A DNA stretch of 64,000 nt from an uncultured Duodenibacillus sp. (GCA_944390715.1 CALXQS010000002.1:119794-183793), one strand, 5' to 3'; shown: positions 26,295-35,141, counted from the stretch's first letter. A program made the numbers and translations. Notes: generated by a model not told the origin, from the letters alone.

Positions 26295-28865
26295 ATGTCA
26301 GACCTCAACGCTCCCCGTATTTCCAGACGGACTCTGCTGGGTGCCGTCGGTGCCGGCGCGGCGACGGCATCCATGGCTTGGGCCGCCGTCAAGCAGGAAG
26401 TCGAGACGCTGAAGAAGAAAGGCTGGACAGCCCATCCCGTGGCCTGCTGCATGTGCGGCGCTCGCTGCGGCATGCTTGCCATGCACAAAGAGGGTGAAAA
26501 GCCCAGCCGTGCATCCATCCGCATTCTGCCCAATCCCGATCACCCGCAGCGCGGCTATTGCGGTCGCGGCGCGCAGGCGCTTTGGGCATGGGATCACCCG
26601 ATGCGCATCAAAAAACCATTAAAGCGCAAGGGAGAACGCGGTTCCGGCGAGTTTGAAGAAATTTCCTGGGATCAGGCGTTGAACGAGATTGCAGCCAAGC
26701 TCAAGGCCATCGTTGAGAAAGACGGCGAACGCGCCGTGCTTCTGACAAGCCATAACTTCACGGCGCATCAGCATTGGTTTGCGCATCCGTTGGGCACGCC
26801 CAATGTCATCAACCACTCGTCGACCTGCAATTCGGCTTCAACGCTTGGTCGCCGCATGATTTTCGGCCCCACCTTCTCCGGTCTGGGCAAGGTGGAACCT
26901 GACTACAGCCACGTACGCTATCTGCTGTTGGTCGGCCGTACGCTCAACTGCGCCATGGGCGTTTTCTCAACTGCGGCCTATGCTCGAGAACACGGTGCGC
27001 GTTTGGTGTTTGTTGATCCGCGCATGCCTGAGGGCGCTCTCGGCGAGTCTGAATGGATTCCCATCAAGCCTGGTACGGACGCGGCATTTCTGCACGCACT
27101 CATTCATGTGGGGCTCAAGGAAAACCTCTGCGACCTCGAGTGGGTGCGCAAGTGGACCAATGCGCCGTGTCTGGTCAAGGACGATCTCACGCCGCTTACC
27201 GAAGAGCTGCTCAAGACGGGCGGCAGAAAGCGCATGTTCGCCGTGATTGATGAAAAAACTGGGCAGATGCGCTTCCAGGGACCCAAGCTCAATGAAAAGG
27301 GCGCTCCCGTTGGATTTGATGAAGATCCGGAGGTTCGTCCTGCTTTGCATTGGCAGGGCGAGGTGAGTCTTGCTGACGGCAGCCGCGTGCACGCCAAGAC
27401 GGTTCTGTCAGCCTTCGTCGAAGTCAACAACAAGTACACGCCTGAGGCTGTCAGCAAGCTGACGGGCATCCCCGTTTCGCGCATTGTTGAGACTGCCCGC
27501 GACTTCTTCAATCTGGGCGGCGTGTGCGACGACGGCTGGTATTCCTCGCGCAACGGCAACGACGTCGAGTGCTATGCGCTCATGAACATCATCAACCTCT
27601 TTACCGGATGCTTCGACCACAAGGGCGGCTGCATCATCACGCAGGGTGCGGGCTACGGCGGCCCCGGCGTGAAGAAGGCAGGCACCAAGTGCACGGGACC
27701 GACGGGGGAAACCTGGGAAGTTGCTCCCGGCAAACCCATGGACAAGCTTTTCTTCCCGGAAGGCATCGGCACTCTTTGGACGACGTTTGACGCAATCAAA
27801 AACGGCAAGCCCTATCCGATTCGCGCGATGTTCATGACTGGCTGCTCGATGTTTCACCGTGAAGCCAACTCGCAGCGCTTGATTGAGGCTTTCAAGGGAC
27901 TCGAGCTTGTGGTTAGCCAGGACATCCTTCCGCAGGAGTCGAACGACTGGGCCGACTATGTGCTGCCGAGCACGTTCTTTATTGAAAATCATGAGTATCT
28001 CGGCGTGAACTATGCGCTTGAGGGATGGGTGCAGAAGTCCGATGCAATGATCGACCCGCCCGAAGGCGTTGAAGCGCGCCACGACATCTGGCAGTTCCTG
28101 GAAATTTTGCGACGCATGTATCCGGAACGAGCTGCTCGCGCCGGCTACACCGAAGAGATCAAGGATCGTGCCGGCTGGAAGAAGTGGTTCAATGAAAATC
28201 TTGTGGACTGCGCCTGGAAGAACTTTATTGCTAAGAAGAATGCGGCCAAGCCGGGCGAAGGCGACCGCATTGCCGCGGAAGTCGAGCAAAAAGGCTACGC
28301 AAAGGTTGCAAGCAAGAAGTACGACGCCATTCCCTACAAGACTCCGTTTACGAGTCCGACGGGCAAGGGTGAAATCATCAGCTTCTACACGATCTACAAC
28401 GCCAGCGCCAAGGGCATCATGCCGCTGCCTGAGTACTACCAGACGAAGTGCTACACGCAGCCCAAGCCCAACAGCAATGAATTCATCATCGCCTCGGGCA
28501 AGAATGCTTCTTCGTGTGCGGGCGTCTCGCTCTTTACATACCCGACGCGCTTTATCGGCGACAGAACGCTCTGGATCAATCCGATTGACGCCGCTCGCCT
28601 CGGCATTGCCAATGGCGACATGGTCGAGGTCGAAGGCATCGACATGCCCGTCAAGGGGCAGACCAAGGTGACGGTCACTAATCGCGTCATGCCCGGCGTG
28701 CTCTTTTCCTATGGCTTTGCTGCCGGCGTGCGCACCAAGAAGCTGCTGCCAGAGTACGAGTGGGTGCGCGAAGGCATCAACACTCATTGGTTTGCTACCG
28801 GCAAGAGTCAGGTGTCCTGCGGCAACATGAGCAACAACGTTTCTGTTCGCATCAAGCGTGTGTAA
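26295..28865 (+). CDS. Tat-exported molybdopterin oxidoreductase catalytic subunit (DMSO reductase superfamily, Psr/Phs-like)
   Basis: 856 residues. The twin-arginine signal is SRRTLLGAVGAGAATASMAW. An FeS motif follows with C51, C54 and C58 (VACCMCGARCGM) and C89 (GYCGRG). The Mo/W-bis-MGD domains run through the protein, with NHSSTCNSAS placing a probable Cys metal ligand at C178, as in polysulfide, thiosulfate, tetrathionate and arsenate enzymes. SNDWADYVLPSTFFIENHEY and the C-terminal MGD-binding SCGNMSNN segment are typical. It would act in the periplasm with the FeS and NrfD subunits downstream, exchanging electrons with quinone. The electron acceptor or donor cannot be fixed from sequence. 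Confidence 0.88.
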   Translation: MSDLNAPRISRRTLLGAVGAGAATASMAWAAVKQEVETLKKKGWTAHPVACCMCGARCGMLAMHKEGEKPSRASIRILPNPDHPQRGYCGRGAQALWAWDHPMRIKKPLKRKGERGSGEFEEISWDQALNEIAAKLKAIVEKDGERAVLLTSHNFTAHQHWFAHPLGTPNVINHSSTCNSASTLGRRMIFGPTFSGLGKVEPDYSHVRYLLLVGRTLNCAMGVFSTAAYAREHGARLVFVDPRMPEGALGESEWIPIKPGTDAAFLHALIHVGLKENLCDLEWVRKWTNAPCLVKDDLTPLTEELLKTGGRKRMFAVIDEKTGQMRFQGPKLNEKGAPVGFDEDPEVRPALHWQGEVSLADGSRVHAKTVLSAFVEVNNKYTPEAVSKLTGIPVSRIVETARDFFNLGGVCDDGWYSSRNGNDVECYALMNIINLFTGCFDHKGGCIITQGAGYGGPGVKKAGTKCTGPTGETWEVAPGKPMDKLFFPEGIGTLWTTFDAIKNGKPYPIRAMFMTGCSMFHREANSQRLIEAFKGLELVVSQDILPQESNDWADYVLPSTFFIENHEYLGVNYALEGWVQKSDAMIDPPEGVEARHDIWQFLEILRRMYPERAARAGYTEEIKDRAGWKKWFNENLVDCAWKNFIAKKNAAKPGEGDRIAAEVEQKGYAKVASKKYDAIPYKTPFTSPTGKGEIISFYTIYNASAKGIMPLPEYYQTKCYTQPKPNSNEFIIASGKNASSCAGVSLFTYPTRFIGDRTLWINPIDAARLGIANGDMVEVEGIDMPVKGQTKVTVTNRVMPGVLFSYGFAAGVRTKKLLPEYEWVREGINTHWFATGKSQVSCGNMSNNVSVRIKRV

Positions 28866-28877
28866 GGAGTAGAAAAG

Positions 28878-29453
28878 ATGACGAAAAAGCAACTTGCGCA
28901 TCTTTTTGATGCGACGAAATGCATCGGCTGCCAGGCATGCATCGTTGCCTGTGCGGAGACCAACTATCCAGAGATGGTTGGCAGAGAAGTGCCGGGAAAA
29001 GGCTGGCTTGCTTCCAATATTCGCCGAGTGACGCTTGAGACTGCCAAGCGTCCGGTGCAGATTTTGGTGCAGTGTCAGCAGTGCGCCGATGCGCCCTGCG
29101 TGGATACCTGCCCGTTCGGCGCCAACTACTACGATGAAAACGGTTTGGTGCGCAATGATCCAGACCGCTGCATTGGCTGCAACTACTGCATTGCCTCGTG
29201 TCCGTACGATGCCCGCTGGTCGCATCCCGTTACCGGCTTGCCGTCCAAGTGCATGGGCGCCGGCTGCCTGGAGCGCATTGAAGACGGTCTGCTGCCGGCC
29301 TGCGTGGCCGCTTGTCCGGTAGAAGCCCGCTTGTTCGGCGATGTCAACGATCCGGAAAGTGCTATTTCCACCAAGGTGCGCGTCGCCAAGACGCAAAGGC
29401 TTTTGGAAAGCCATGGAACCCGGCCTAACTTCTACGTGGTGGTGCAGAAATGA
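28878..29453 (+). CDS. Four-cluster ferredoxin subunit (DmsB/PhsB type) of the molybdoenzyme
   Basis: 191 residues with four cysteine groups: CIGCQACIVAC, CQQCADAPCVDTCP, CIGCNYCIASCP and CMGAGC...PACVAACP. It should carry electrons between the catalytic subunit and the NrfD membrane subunit. There is no signal peptide, so it would be co-exported with the Tat-signal-bearing subunit. The fourth group has C-x4-C where the related DmsB/PhsB proteins usually show C-x2-C. It starts 12 bases after the catalytic gene with AAGGAG ahead, and its stop overlaps the next start. Confidence 0.9.
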   Translation: MTKKQLAHLFDATKCIGCQACIVACAETNYPEMVGREVPGKGWLASNIRRVTLETAKRPVQILVQCQQCADAPCVDTCPFGANYYDENGLVRNDPDRCIGCNYCIASCPYDARWSHPVTGLPSKCMGAGCLERIEDGLLPACVAACPVEARLFGDVNDPESAISTKVRVAKTQRLLESHGTRPNFYVVVQK

Positions 29454-30328
29454 TGGAATACACGAATTTGACGATGCAGCTCCAATCTGCCAACTGGGGC
29501 TGGAGCATTGCTTTCTTCCTGTGGTTTGTCGGCTTGTCCGGCATGGGAATGTTCTTAAACAACTGGGTGCGAGAAAAAGCGCTCGTGTATGTGTGCACGG
29601 CGGCAAGCTTTCTGGGCACGCTGCTGGTGATCAGCCACTTGGCGCGTCTGACGAATCTGCCGATGGCTGCGATCAATAGTCTGCTGGCGGGATCGCTCAA
29701 TTTCGGCAGCTGGATGATGATCGGCATGCTGCTGCTGTCGGTGCAGTGCATCGGTACGCTCTTTTATTCGCTGTCCTTGGCAGGGGTCTTCCCCGGCTTC
29801 AAGAAGCTGGTTTTGGGCCATGGCTACAACCACTTGATGGCTGTGGCAGGCGTGGCCGTGACGATCTACTCGGGCTTTTTGCTCACGCAGGCCGTCGGCG
29901 TCACGCTTTGGAATACGGCTCTTATACCGCTGCTGTGGATCATGTCCGGCATGGCCAGCTCCATCAGTTCCATTGAGCTCTTGATGGTTTCGGGAAAGCT
30001 GCCTAAGGAAAAGGTGTTCTGGAGCCGCAGAACTGCACTTTGGACTGAAGTTGTAGAACTCTTTACGATCTTTGCCTTCGTGCATGTGGCACTGAGCTCG
30101 ACTTCGGCAGCAGCCCGCGTCGGCGCCGAAGCATTGATCGGCGGTCCGTGGTCGCCCATGTTCTGGGCTGGTGTGGTTGTGTTCGGCTCAATTGTGCCGC
30201 TTTCGATCAACCTCATTACGCGCAATCATGCGGCGCTCGCCGTTAGTGCGGTGCTCGGCTTGTGCGGCGCCTTGCTGCTGCGTGCCTCCGTACTCTTTGC
30301 CGGATACTATGAGCCGGTGATTTTCTAA
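29450..30328 (+). CDS. NrfD/PsrC-like quinone-reactive membrane subunit
   Basis: 292 residues with 8-9 hydrophobic helices and few charges in the membrane region. The first helix pair (WGWSIAFFLWFVGLSGMGMF) and the SSIELLMVSGKL segment fit the NrfD family, which binds quinone and anchors FeS-molybdoenzyme pairs on the periplasmic side. The start ATG overlaps the ferredoxin stop (ATGA), so the two are translationally coupled. Completes a three-gene complex-iron-sulfur-molybdoenzyme operon ending at an intrinsic terminator. Confidence 0.87.
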   Translation: MMEYTNLTMQLQSANWGWSIAFFLWFVGLSGMGMFLNNWVREKALVYVCTAASFLGTLLVISHLARLTNLPMAAINSLLAGSLNFGSWMMIGMLLLSVQCIGTLFYSLSLAGVFPGFKKLVLGHGYNHLMAVAGVAVTIYSGFLLTQAVGVTLWNTALIPLLWIMSGMASSISSIELLMVSGKLPKEKVFWSRRTALWTEVVELFTIFAFVHVALSSTSAAARVGAEALIGGPWSPMFWAGVVVFGSIVPLSINLITRNHAALAVSAVLGLCGALLLRASVLFAGYYEPVIF

Positions 30329-30393
30329 AGCAAAACTCCCTCGATAAGCTCGCCGTAGTTTTCATCTTCTCGGACTCGGCGAGCAGACTCCTT

Positions 30394-30436
30394 GAGCTGC
30401 TTGACTTCAGATTTCTGAAAAAAGCAGCTCTTTTTT
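30394..30436 (+). terminator. Terminator of the molybdoenzyme operon
   Basis: Stem GAGCTGCTT (30394-30402) and AAGCAGCTC (30422-30430), 9 bp perfect, followed by TTTTTT. Confidence 0.85.
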
Positions 30437-30541
30437 GTTTTTGCGCGGTGCGTGATGCGCTGTTTGCGGCTTGTGCGCCTGCAGCTCGAAGTTGTAGGCT
30501 TTGAAATAAAGGAAAAAAGAGCAGTACACAAGGATTTTGTG

Positions 30542-31303
30542 ATGATTATCCAATACGCATCGGATTTGCATTTGGAGCGTTCTGCAAACTTTCGCCATGT
30601 AATGCAGGGAGGCATTGCGCCGGCGGGCGACGTGCTTGTGCTTGCGGGCGATGTTGCCAATTTGTTTGATCTTGAACGCTGCGGCTGCTTTTGGGATTGG
30701 TGTTCCGAACATTTCAAGCAGACCATTTTTGTGCCTGGGAACCACGACTACTACGGCACCTGGTCGAGCGCAGCGCAGCTGACGGAGTCCTTTTGCAGAA
30801 GCATCCGCAGCAACGTCTTTTGCTGCAACAACCATGTTGTCAGCATCGGGCAGACGAGCTTTATTTGTTCAACTCTTTGGTCGCGGGTGTCTGAACAGCA
30901 GACTGAGGCAGTCGAACAGACGCTGCTTGACTTCAAAGAAATTGAAATTTGCGGAGCACATTTGACTGTCGCTGATTTCAACGCTTTGTTTGAAGCATGC
31001 TTTGGTTTTGTGCAAAGAGCTGTTGAGAGTTCTGAGGCCGAAAAGCTCGTTGTCGTGAGCCATCATGTTCCAAGCTTGAGCGCCGTTGCCGACAGACGCA
31101 AAGAGTCGTCAGTCAGTTCTGGTTTTGTGACGGAGTTGGACAATTGGATTTCTGGTACATCGGTTCGTTACTGGATTTTCGGTCACTCTCATGATTCTCT
31201 TGAAGCCGTTTCCGGGGCGGTGCGTTTGGTTTCCAACCAATTGGGAACTCTGCACGGCGGCAAGCCAAAGGATTTTGTGCGGGAAAAAGTATTCGAAATT
31301 TGA
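30542..31303 (+). CDS. Calcineurin-like metallophosphoesterase
   Basis: 253 residues, cytoplasmic. Metal-site motifs are YASDLHLE, LAGDVAN, VPGNHDYY, VVSHHVPS and FGHSHDS, the complete set for a dinuclear phosphoesterase. The substrate is unknown; similar proteins act on nucleic acids, nucleotides or phosphoproteins. ATG 30542 is chosen because AAGGAT lies 8 bases ahead and MIIQYASDLHLE begins the domain directly. Single gene between two terminator-like regions. Confidence 0.83.
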   Translation: MIIQYASDLHLERSANFRHVMQGGIAPAGDVLVLAGDVANLFDLERCGCFWDWCSEHFKQTIFVPGNHDYYGTWSSAAQLTESFCRSIRSNVFCCNNHVVSIGQTSFICSTLWSRVSEQQTEAVEQTLLDFKEIEICGAHLTVADFNALFEACFGFVQRAVESSEAEKLVVVSHHVPSLSAVADRRKESSVSSGFVTELDNWISGTSVRYWIFGHSHDSLEAVSGAVRLVSNQLGTLHGGKPKDFVREKVFEI

Positions 31304-31462
31304 TCAACTTTGCCTTGTGTTGACCCATGGCAATGGGTAAAAGAGACAAAAACACGGAGCGTGAAATTTTTTATCGGCGGTCAAACTACTTACGTAGCGC
31401 GACAATGCACAATGCCTTCACTGGCAAACTGGCCGGATTAGAACCCATCAGGAGAATTCAAC

Positions 31463-31810
31463 ATGAACTTTTCAATGATTCAAAAGGCGCTGGCAGCCTG
31501 CGCATTGGCAGCTGTGTGCGCAAGTACTTTTGCCGCTGAGCAGCCGATGCTCGCCGATCGGCATGTAGCCAGAGGTTCCACCTGCAAAAGTTGCCATCCG
31601 AGCGGAACGCCGGGGCCTGTCGACATAAAGACCTGTCTTGGCTGCCATGGCGGTTCGTACGCAAAGCTTGCAGAACGCACTGACGAGGGGGACATCAATC
31701 CGCACGATACGCACATCGGAGAAGCCGATTGCTCACAGTGCCACTCCGGACATAAAAAGCCGCAGCTTGTGTGCGACCAGTGTCATGAATTCCAGATGCG
31801 TGTTCCGTAG
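31463..31810 (+). CDS. Small periplasmic tetraheme cytochrome c (cytochrome c3-type)
   Basis: 115 residues. A Sec signal peptide of about 24 residues ends near STFAAEQ. The mature chain has exactly four CxxCH heme-binding motifs (CKSCH, CLGCH, CSQCH, CDQCH) plus extra histidines for axial ligation, matching the Shewanella-type STC/flavocytochrome c heme domain. It should shuttle electrons in the periplasm to terminal reductases. No reductase gene is adjacent, so the partner is unknown. AGGAG 8 bases ahead of the ATG. Confidence 0.9.
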   Translation: MNFSMIQKALAACALAAVCASTFAAEQPMLADRHVARGSTCKSCHPSGTPGPVDIKTCLGCHGGSYAKLAERTDEGDINPHDTHIGEADCSQCHSGHKKPQLVCDQCHEFQMRVP

Positions 31811-32002
31811 TTTTTTGGGGCCTGAGCCTTAAACCGATTTTTCTCTCCTCAATTTCCTTTTGAGGCAGCTTCTTCTATTTTCGAAGGGCTGCCGTTTTTT
31901 TGGGGGTGGCGATGAAGCGGCCGGTCTTTTATTTCGACAACGCAAGATAAAGGCGACGGCTGCACGCGGAGTTTAAAATTTCGATTTCGTCATAAAAGAG
32001 CA

Positions 32003-32632
32003 ATGCGATCGTCTGCACTCAATCAAATGACTACGAATATCACAGATGAGAAAATTTCCAGGCTCGAAGAGTTGTTTGCCGGCCTTCCCGGACTTGGTCC
32101 TCGGTCAGCTTCGCGCATCGTTGCCGAGCTTCTGACGACGCGCAGACAAGATGCTCAAAGGTTGTGTCAGGATCTTTCTGAAACGCTTGCGAGTGTGCAT
32201 CACTGCCCGCGCTGCCACACGCTGACAACCTTGCCGATGTGTTCTGTTTGTGCTGATGAAGCTCGAGATAAGTCCGTGGTGTGCGTCGTCGAGACTCCCG
32301 CGGATCTGCAGGCGATTGAGGCCTCCGTGGCATACAAGGGCGGCTATTTTGTACTCATGGGACGCGTCAATCCTCTGCAAGCGGTGGGCCCAGAAGAGCT
32401 CGGCGTAGATACGCTTCTGGGGCGAATCGACAAAGAACCCATTGATGAAGTCGTCATTGCTACGAGCTATACGCCTGAGGGTGAAACAACGGCGCATCTG
32501 CTTGCCGGCGTGTTGAAAAAACACAAACCGCAGCTCAAGGTGACCAGGCTCGCACGCGGGCTTCCAAGCGGCGTCGAGATTGAATACACCGACGCGGCGA
32601 CAATTGCTTCGGCCGTGGCAGGACGCCGTTGA
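32003..32632 (+). CDS. recR: Recombination protein RecR
   Basis: RecFOR-pathway protein that helps load RecA at gaps. 209 residues. An N-terminal helix-hairpin-helix (LPGLGPRSASRI) is followed by the C4 zinc finger CPRCHTLTTLPMCSVC, the Toprim domain with VVETPADLQAIEAS and GRVNPLQAVGPEEL, and the C-terminal VTRLARGLPSGVEIEYTDAATI motif. An alternative ATG lies at 32027. dnaX and the ybaB-type gene, common partners, are not adjacent. Confidence 0.94.
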   Translation: MRSSALNQMTTNITDEKISRLEELFAGLPGLGPRSASRIVAELLTTRRQDAQRLCQDLSETLASVHHCPRCHTLTTLPMCSVCADEARDKSVVCVVETPADLQAIEASVAYKGGYFVLMGRVNPLQAVGPEELGVDTLLGRIDKEPIDEVVIATSYTPEGETTAHLLAGVLKKHKPQLKVTRLARGLPSGVEIEYTDAATIASAVAGRR

Positions 32633-32749
32633 AAGATCGAACTTTTTGATAGCATCGCAGGTATGATGCGGCGCCGTCGTTTGAAATTGACGTCATCTCC
32701 TTCGTCTGATTTGCTTGAGATGATCAACGCAAGCTCGCCCGATGAAATA

Positions 32750-32778
32750 TTGACAACACGCACGCATCGCGCTATCTT
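32750..32778 (+). promoter_or_regulatory. Sigma70-type promoter of the ABC importer leader
   Basis: TTGACA (32750-32755), a 17-bp spacer and TATCTT (32773-32778). Transcription would start near 32785 and give an untranslated leader of about 345 bases before the importer gene. Confidence 0.6.
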
Positions 32779-32847
32779 GCACGAAACAGCGTTTTTTTAT
32801 TGAAGACGCGACTCTTTTGGAATTTGGATCATTGACATGACGCATTG

Positions 32848-33113
32848 CAGACCGACCTTCGTTCAGAAGGACCTTCGCGAGAAGGCCCTCGGTCTGTTGC
32901 GCTTGCTATCCCTAGCTCTAAGAGCAAGGGAGGGCATGCGCTTGTGCGTCGGTGCATGAGCCCTTTCCCAGGAGAGGGAGAAGCTTTGCAGAGCCTCTCG
33001 CACAATGCAAAATAGTTTCCCTACCTCCTAGATGAGCATCGAACCGCAAGGCAGATGCAAAAAATTGAATCACCAACAGACGCACACCCTTTCGGGGGAT
33101 GTGCGTTTTTTTT
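32848..33113 (+). ncRNA. Structured 5' leader with attenuator, candidate cis-regulatory RNA
   Basis: The first unit is a three-way junction. Outer stem CAGACCGA (32848-32855) pairs with TCGGTCTG (32889-32896) and encloses two hairpins with the same stem, CCTTC-GTTCA-GAAGG and CCTTC-GCGA-GAAGG. Next comes CCCT-a-GCTC-TAA-GAGC-a-AGGG (32910-32930). Then CTTTCCC can pair imperfectly with GGGAGAAG (about 32963-32983), and GCATC...GATGC (33036-33058) carries a GCAA tetraloop. It ends in an intrinsic terminator at 33081-33113, about 17 bases before the importer start. I do not recognise TPP, cobalamin, SAM, guanidine-I or purine consensus elements. The structure is real on paper; its ligand and function are unknown. 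Confidence 0.5.
33081..33113 (+). terminator. Attenuator terminator in the importer leader
   Basis: Stem CGCACA/TGTGCG with inner CCC/GGG and loop TTTCG, followed by eight or nine T. It lies within the leader, before the first gene, so it can only act as an attenuator or on readthrough from recR. Confidence 0.8.
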
Positions 33114-33130
33114 CGACTGGAGAATTGAAA

Positions 33131-34156
33131 ATGATGTTTACCCGCCGTCAGTTCATTGCCGCTGCAGCGGCTGCAGCTGCCTCAGCAGGCGCCCCTGCCG
33201 TGTTTGCACAGAAGAAGTCGGTCAAAATCGCAGTTGGCGGCAAGGCGCTTTACTACTATTTGCCGATTTCTATTGCAGAAAGTCAGGGCTACTTCAAGGA
33301 TGAAGGACTTGATGTGGAAATCATCGATTTTCAGGGGGGCTCCCGTTCGCTGCAGGCTGTTGTGGGCGGTTCGGCGGATGTCGTCTCGGGCGCTTTCGAA
33401 CACACGCTGGCCATGCAGGCCAGGGGGCAGTCTCTTCAGGCGTTTGTGCTGCAGGGGCGTGCACCGCAGTGCGTATTTGCCGTCAGCAACAAGACGATGC
33501 CCAATTACAAGTCTCTTTCTGATTTGAAGGGCAAAAAGATCGGCGTGACCGCACCTGGATCAAGCTCTCACGCTATTGCGCTTTTCGTGCTGAGCACGGC
33601 GGGGATCAAGGCCAACGAGGTTTCCTTTATCGGCGTGGGCGCCAGCTCGGCAGCAGTTGCCGCCATGCGTTCGGGACAAATTGATGCGTTCGTCAATCTC
33701 GATCCCGTAATCGCCACGCTTGAAAAAGACAACATCATCAAAATCGTAGCCGACACCCGCGTGATAGAAGAAAGCGACAAGCTCTTCGGCGGGCCAATGG
33801 TGGCGGGCTGCCTCTACGCCCCAACGCGCTATATCAAGGAAAATCCGGAAATTGTGCAGGGACTTACGAACGCAGTGGTTCGCGCTGATCGCTGGCTTGC
33901 CAAGGCAACGGCAGAGGATATTGTCAAGGCGGTGCCCGAATCGTACTTCCTGGGCAACAAGGAAATCTATATCGCGGGCTTTATGAAGAATCGTCCGGCG
34001 CTCTCCAAGGATGGATACATTCCTGAGAAGGCTCCTGAAATTTCCTTCCGTTCGCTGCAGATCGTCAATAAGAAGCTTGAAAACTTCAAGCCGGACTACA
34101 GGGCGGTCTATACGAACGCTTTTGTGGAAGCTGCCCACAAAAAGTATCCGGTCTAA
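33131..34156 (+). CDS. NMT1/SsuA-type ABC transporter substrate-binding protein
   Basis: 341 residues. The signal begins MMFTRRQFIAAAAAAAASAG, with twin arginines that may use Tat, and cleaves near VFAQ. The mature part is a PBP of the nitrate/sulfonate/thiamin-precursor (NMT1/THI5, SsuA) superfamily: KIAVGGKALYYYLPISIAES, YFKDEGLDVEIIDFQGGSRS, ALVGGSADV-like VVGGSADVVSG, and LKGKKIGVTAPGSSSHAIA. The ligand is not readable from sequence; candidates include sulfonates, pyrimidine precursors and purine derivatives. The start follows GGAG by 9 bases. First gene of a binding protein-ATPase-permease operon. Confidence 0.85.
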   Translation: MMFTRRQFIAAAAAAAASAGAPAVFAQKKSVKIAVGGKALYYYLPISIAESQGYFKDEGLDVEIIDFQGGSRSLQAVVGGSADVVSGAFEHTLAMQARGQSLQAFVLQGRAPQCVFAVSNKTMPNYKSLSDLKGKKIGVTAPGSSSHAIALFVLSTAGIKANEVSFIGVGASSAAVAAMRSGQIDAFVNLDPVIATLEKDNIIKIVADTRVIEESDKLFGGPMVAGCLYAPTRYIKENPEIVQGLTNAVVRADRWLAKATAEDIVKAVPESYFLGNKEIYIAGFMKNRPALSKDGYIPEKAPEISFRSLQIVNKKLENFKPDYRAVYTNAFVEAAHKKYPV

Positions 34157-34262
34157 AAATATCCAGACTGCTTGCGGATAACGACGAAAAAGCAGCGACA
34201 ACAACGGATGTTGCCCACACAACTTTGATTCAACCCTCAGCAAAACAGCAAAGAAAAAGAAA

Positions 34263-35084
34263 ATGGCAAAACCGGCAATTGAACTTAAAGACATCGCCTG
34301 TACTTTTGTCAGCGATGATTCAGGCGTCACCAGCGTTTATACGGCCGTCAAGGGAGTCAACCTCACGGTTGCCGACGGTGAATTCGTCAGCGTTGTTGGT
34401 CCGACAGGCTGCGGCAAGTCGACGCTTCTCAACATGAGTGCGGGTCTTCTTGAGCCCAGCGCGGGAACAGTGAAGATTTTTGGCGAGCCGCTCGTCGGTC
34501 TCAATCGCCGTGCCGGCTACATGTTTCAGGCCGACAGTCTGATGCCCTGGAAAAGTGCATTGGACAATGTGGCGGCCGGTTTGGTGTTTGAGGGAGTGCC
34601 CGAAAATGAGGCGCGCGAGCAGGCTCGCGGGTGGCTTGCTCGCGTAGGTCTCACCGGGTTTGAAGATCGTTATCCGCATCACCTCTCGGGCGGCATGAGA
34701 AAGCGCGTGGCGATGGCCCAGACGCTGATTAAGGATCCGGACATCATTTTGATGGACGAGTCTTTTTCAGCGCTCGACATTCAAACGCGGCAGCTGATGG
34801 AAAACGAACTGTTGAATCTCTGGCAGGCCAAACGCAAGGCCGTGCTTTTCATTACGCACGATCTTGACGAAGCCATTTCGATGAGTGACCGGGTGGTGGT
34901 GCTCAGTGCTGGTCCAGAAAGTCACCCCATCGGGGAATTCGTCATTGATCTCCCGAGACCTCGAGATGTAAGCGAAGTGCGTGTGACGCCGCGCTTTATT
35001 GAACTGCATACGGCCATTTGGTCGGTGCTGCGCGAGGAAGTCTTAAAAGGTTATGCACAGATGCAAAAGAAGGTGACGGCCTGA
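34263..35084 (+). CDS. ABC transporter ATP-binding protein (SsuB/NrtD type)
   Basis: 273 residues. Walker A is GPTGCGKST, the Q-loop is in FQADSLMPWKSALDNVAAGL (the LMPW form typical of the nitrate/sulfonate/taurine family), the signature is LSGGMRKRVAMAQ, Walker B is IILMDESFSALD and the switch histidine is in FITHDLDEA. Powers the importer encoded around it. It follows the binding-protein gene after 106 bases and precedes the permease. Confidence 0.9.
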   Translation: MAKPAIELKDIACTFVSDDSGVTSVYTAVKGVNLTVADGEFVSVVGPTGCGKSTLLNMSAGLLEPSAGTVKIFGEPLVGLNRRAGYMFQADSLMPWKSALDNVAAGLVFEGVPENEAREQARGWLARVGLTGFEDRYPHHLSGGMRKRVAMAQTLIKDPDIILMDESFSALDIQTRQLMENELLNLWQAKRKAVLFITHDLDEAISMSDRVVVLSAGPESHPIGEFVIDLPRPRDVSEVRVTPRFIELHTAIWSVLREEVLKGYAQMQKKVTA

Positions 35085-35141
35085 ATTTTGGTTCGTGCTT
35101 AGTTCAAGGGAAAACAAAAAAGCATCTCAGGAGAATAAAAA

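Noticed and set aside
27408..29606. A 732-residue open frame on the minus strand
   Set aside because: It lies antisense to the molybdoenzyme and ferredoxin genes, which have full domain matches. Long antisense frames are common in GC-biased genes; this one has no ribosome site or recognisable domain.
32848..33058. TPP, cobalamin, SAM, SAH or guanidine-I riboswitch
   Set aside because: The conserved core sequences I know for these classes are not present; the leader is therefore listed only as a structured RNA of unknown type.
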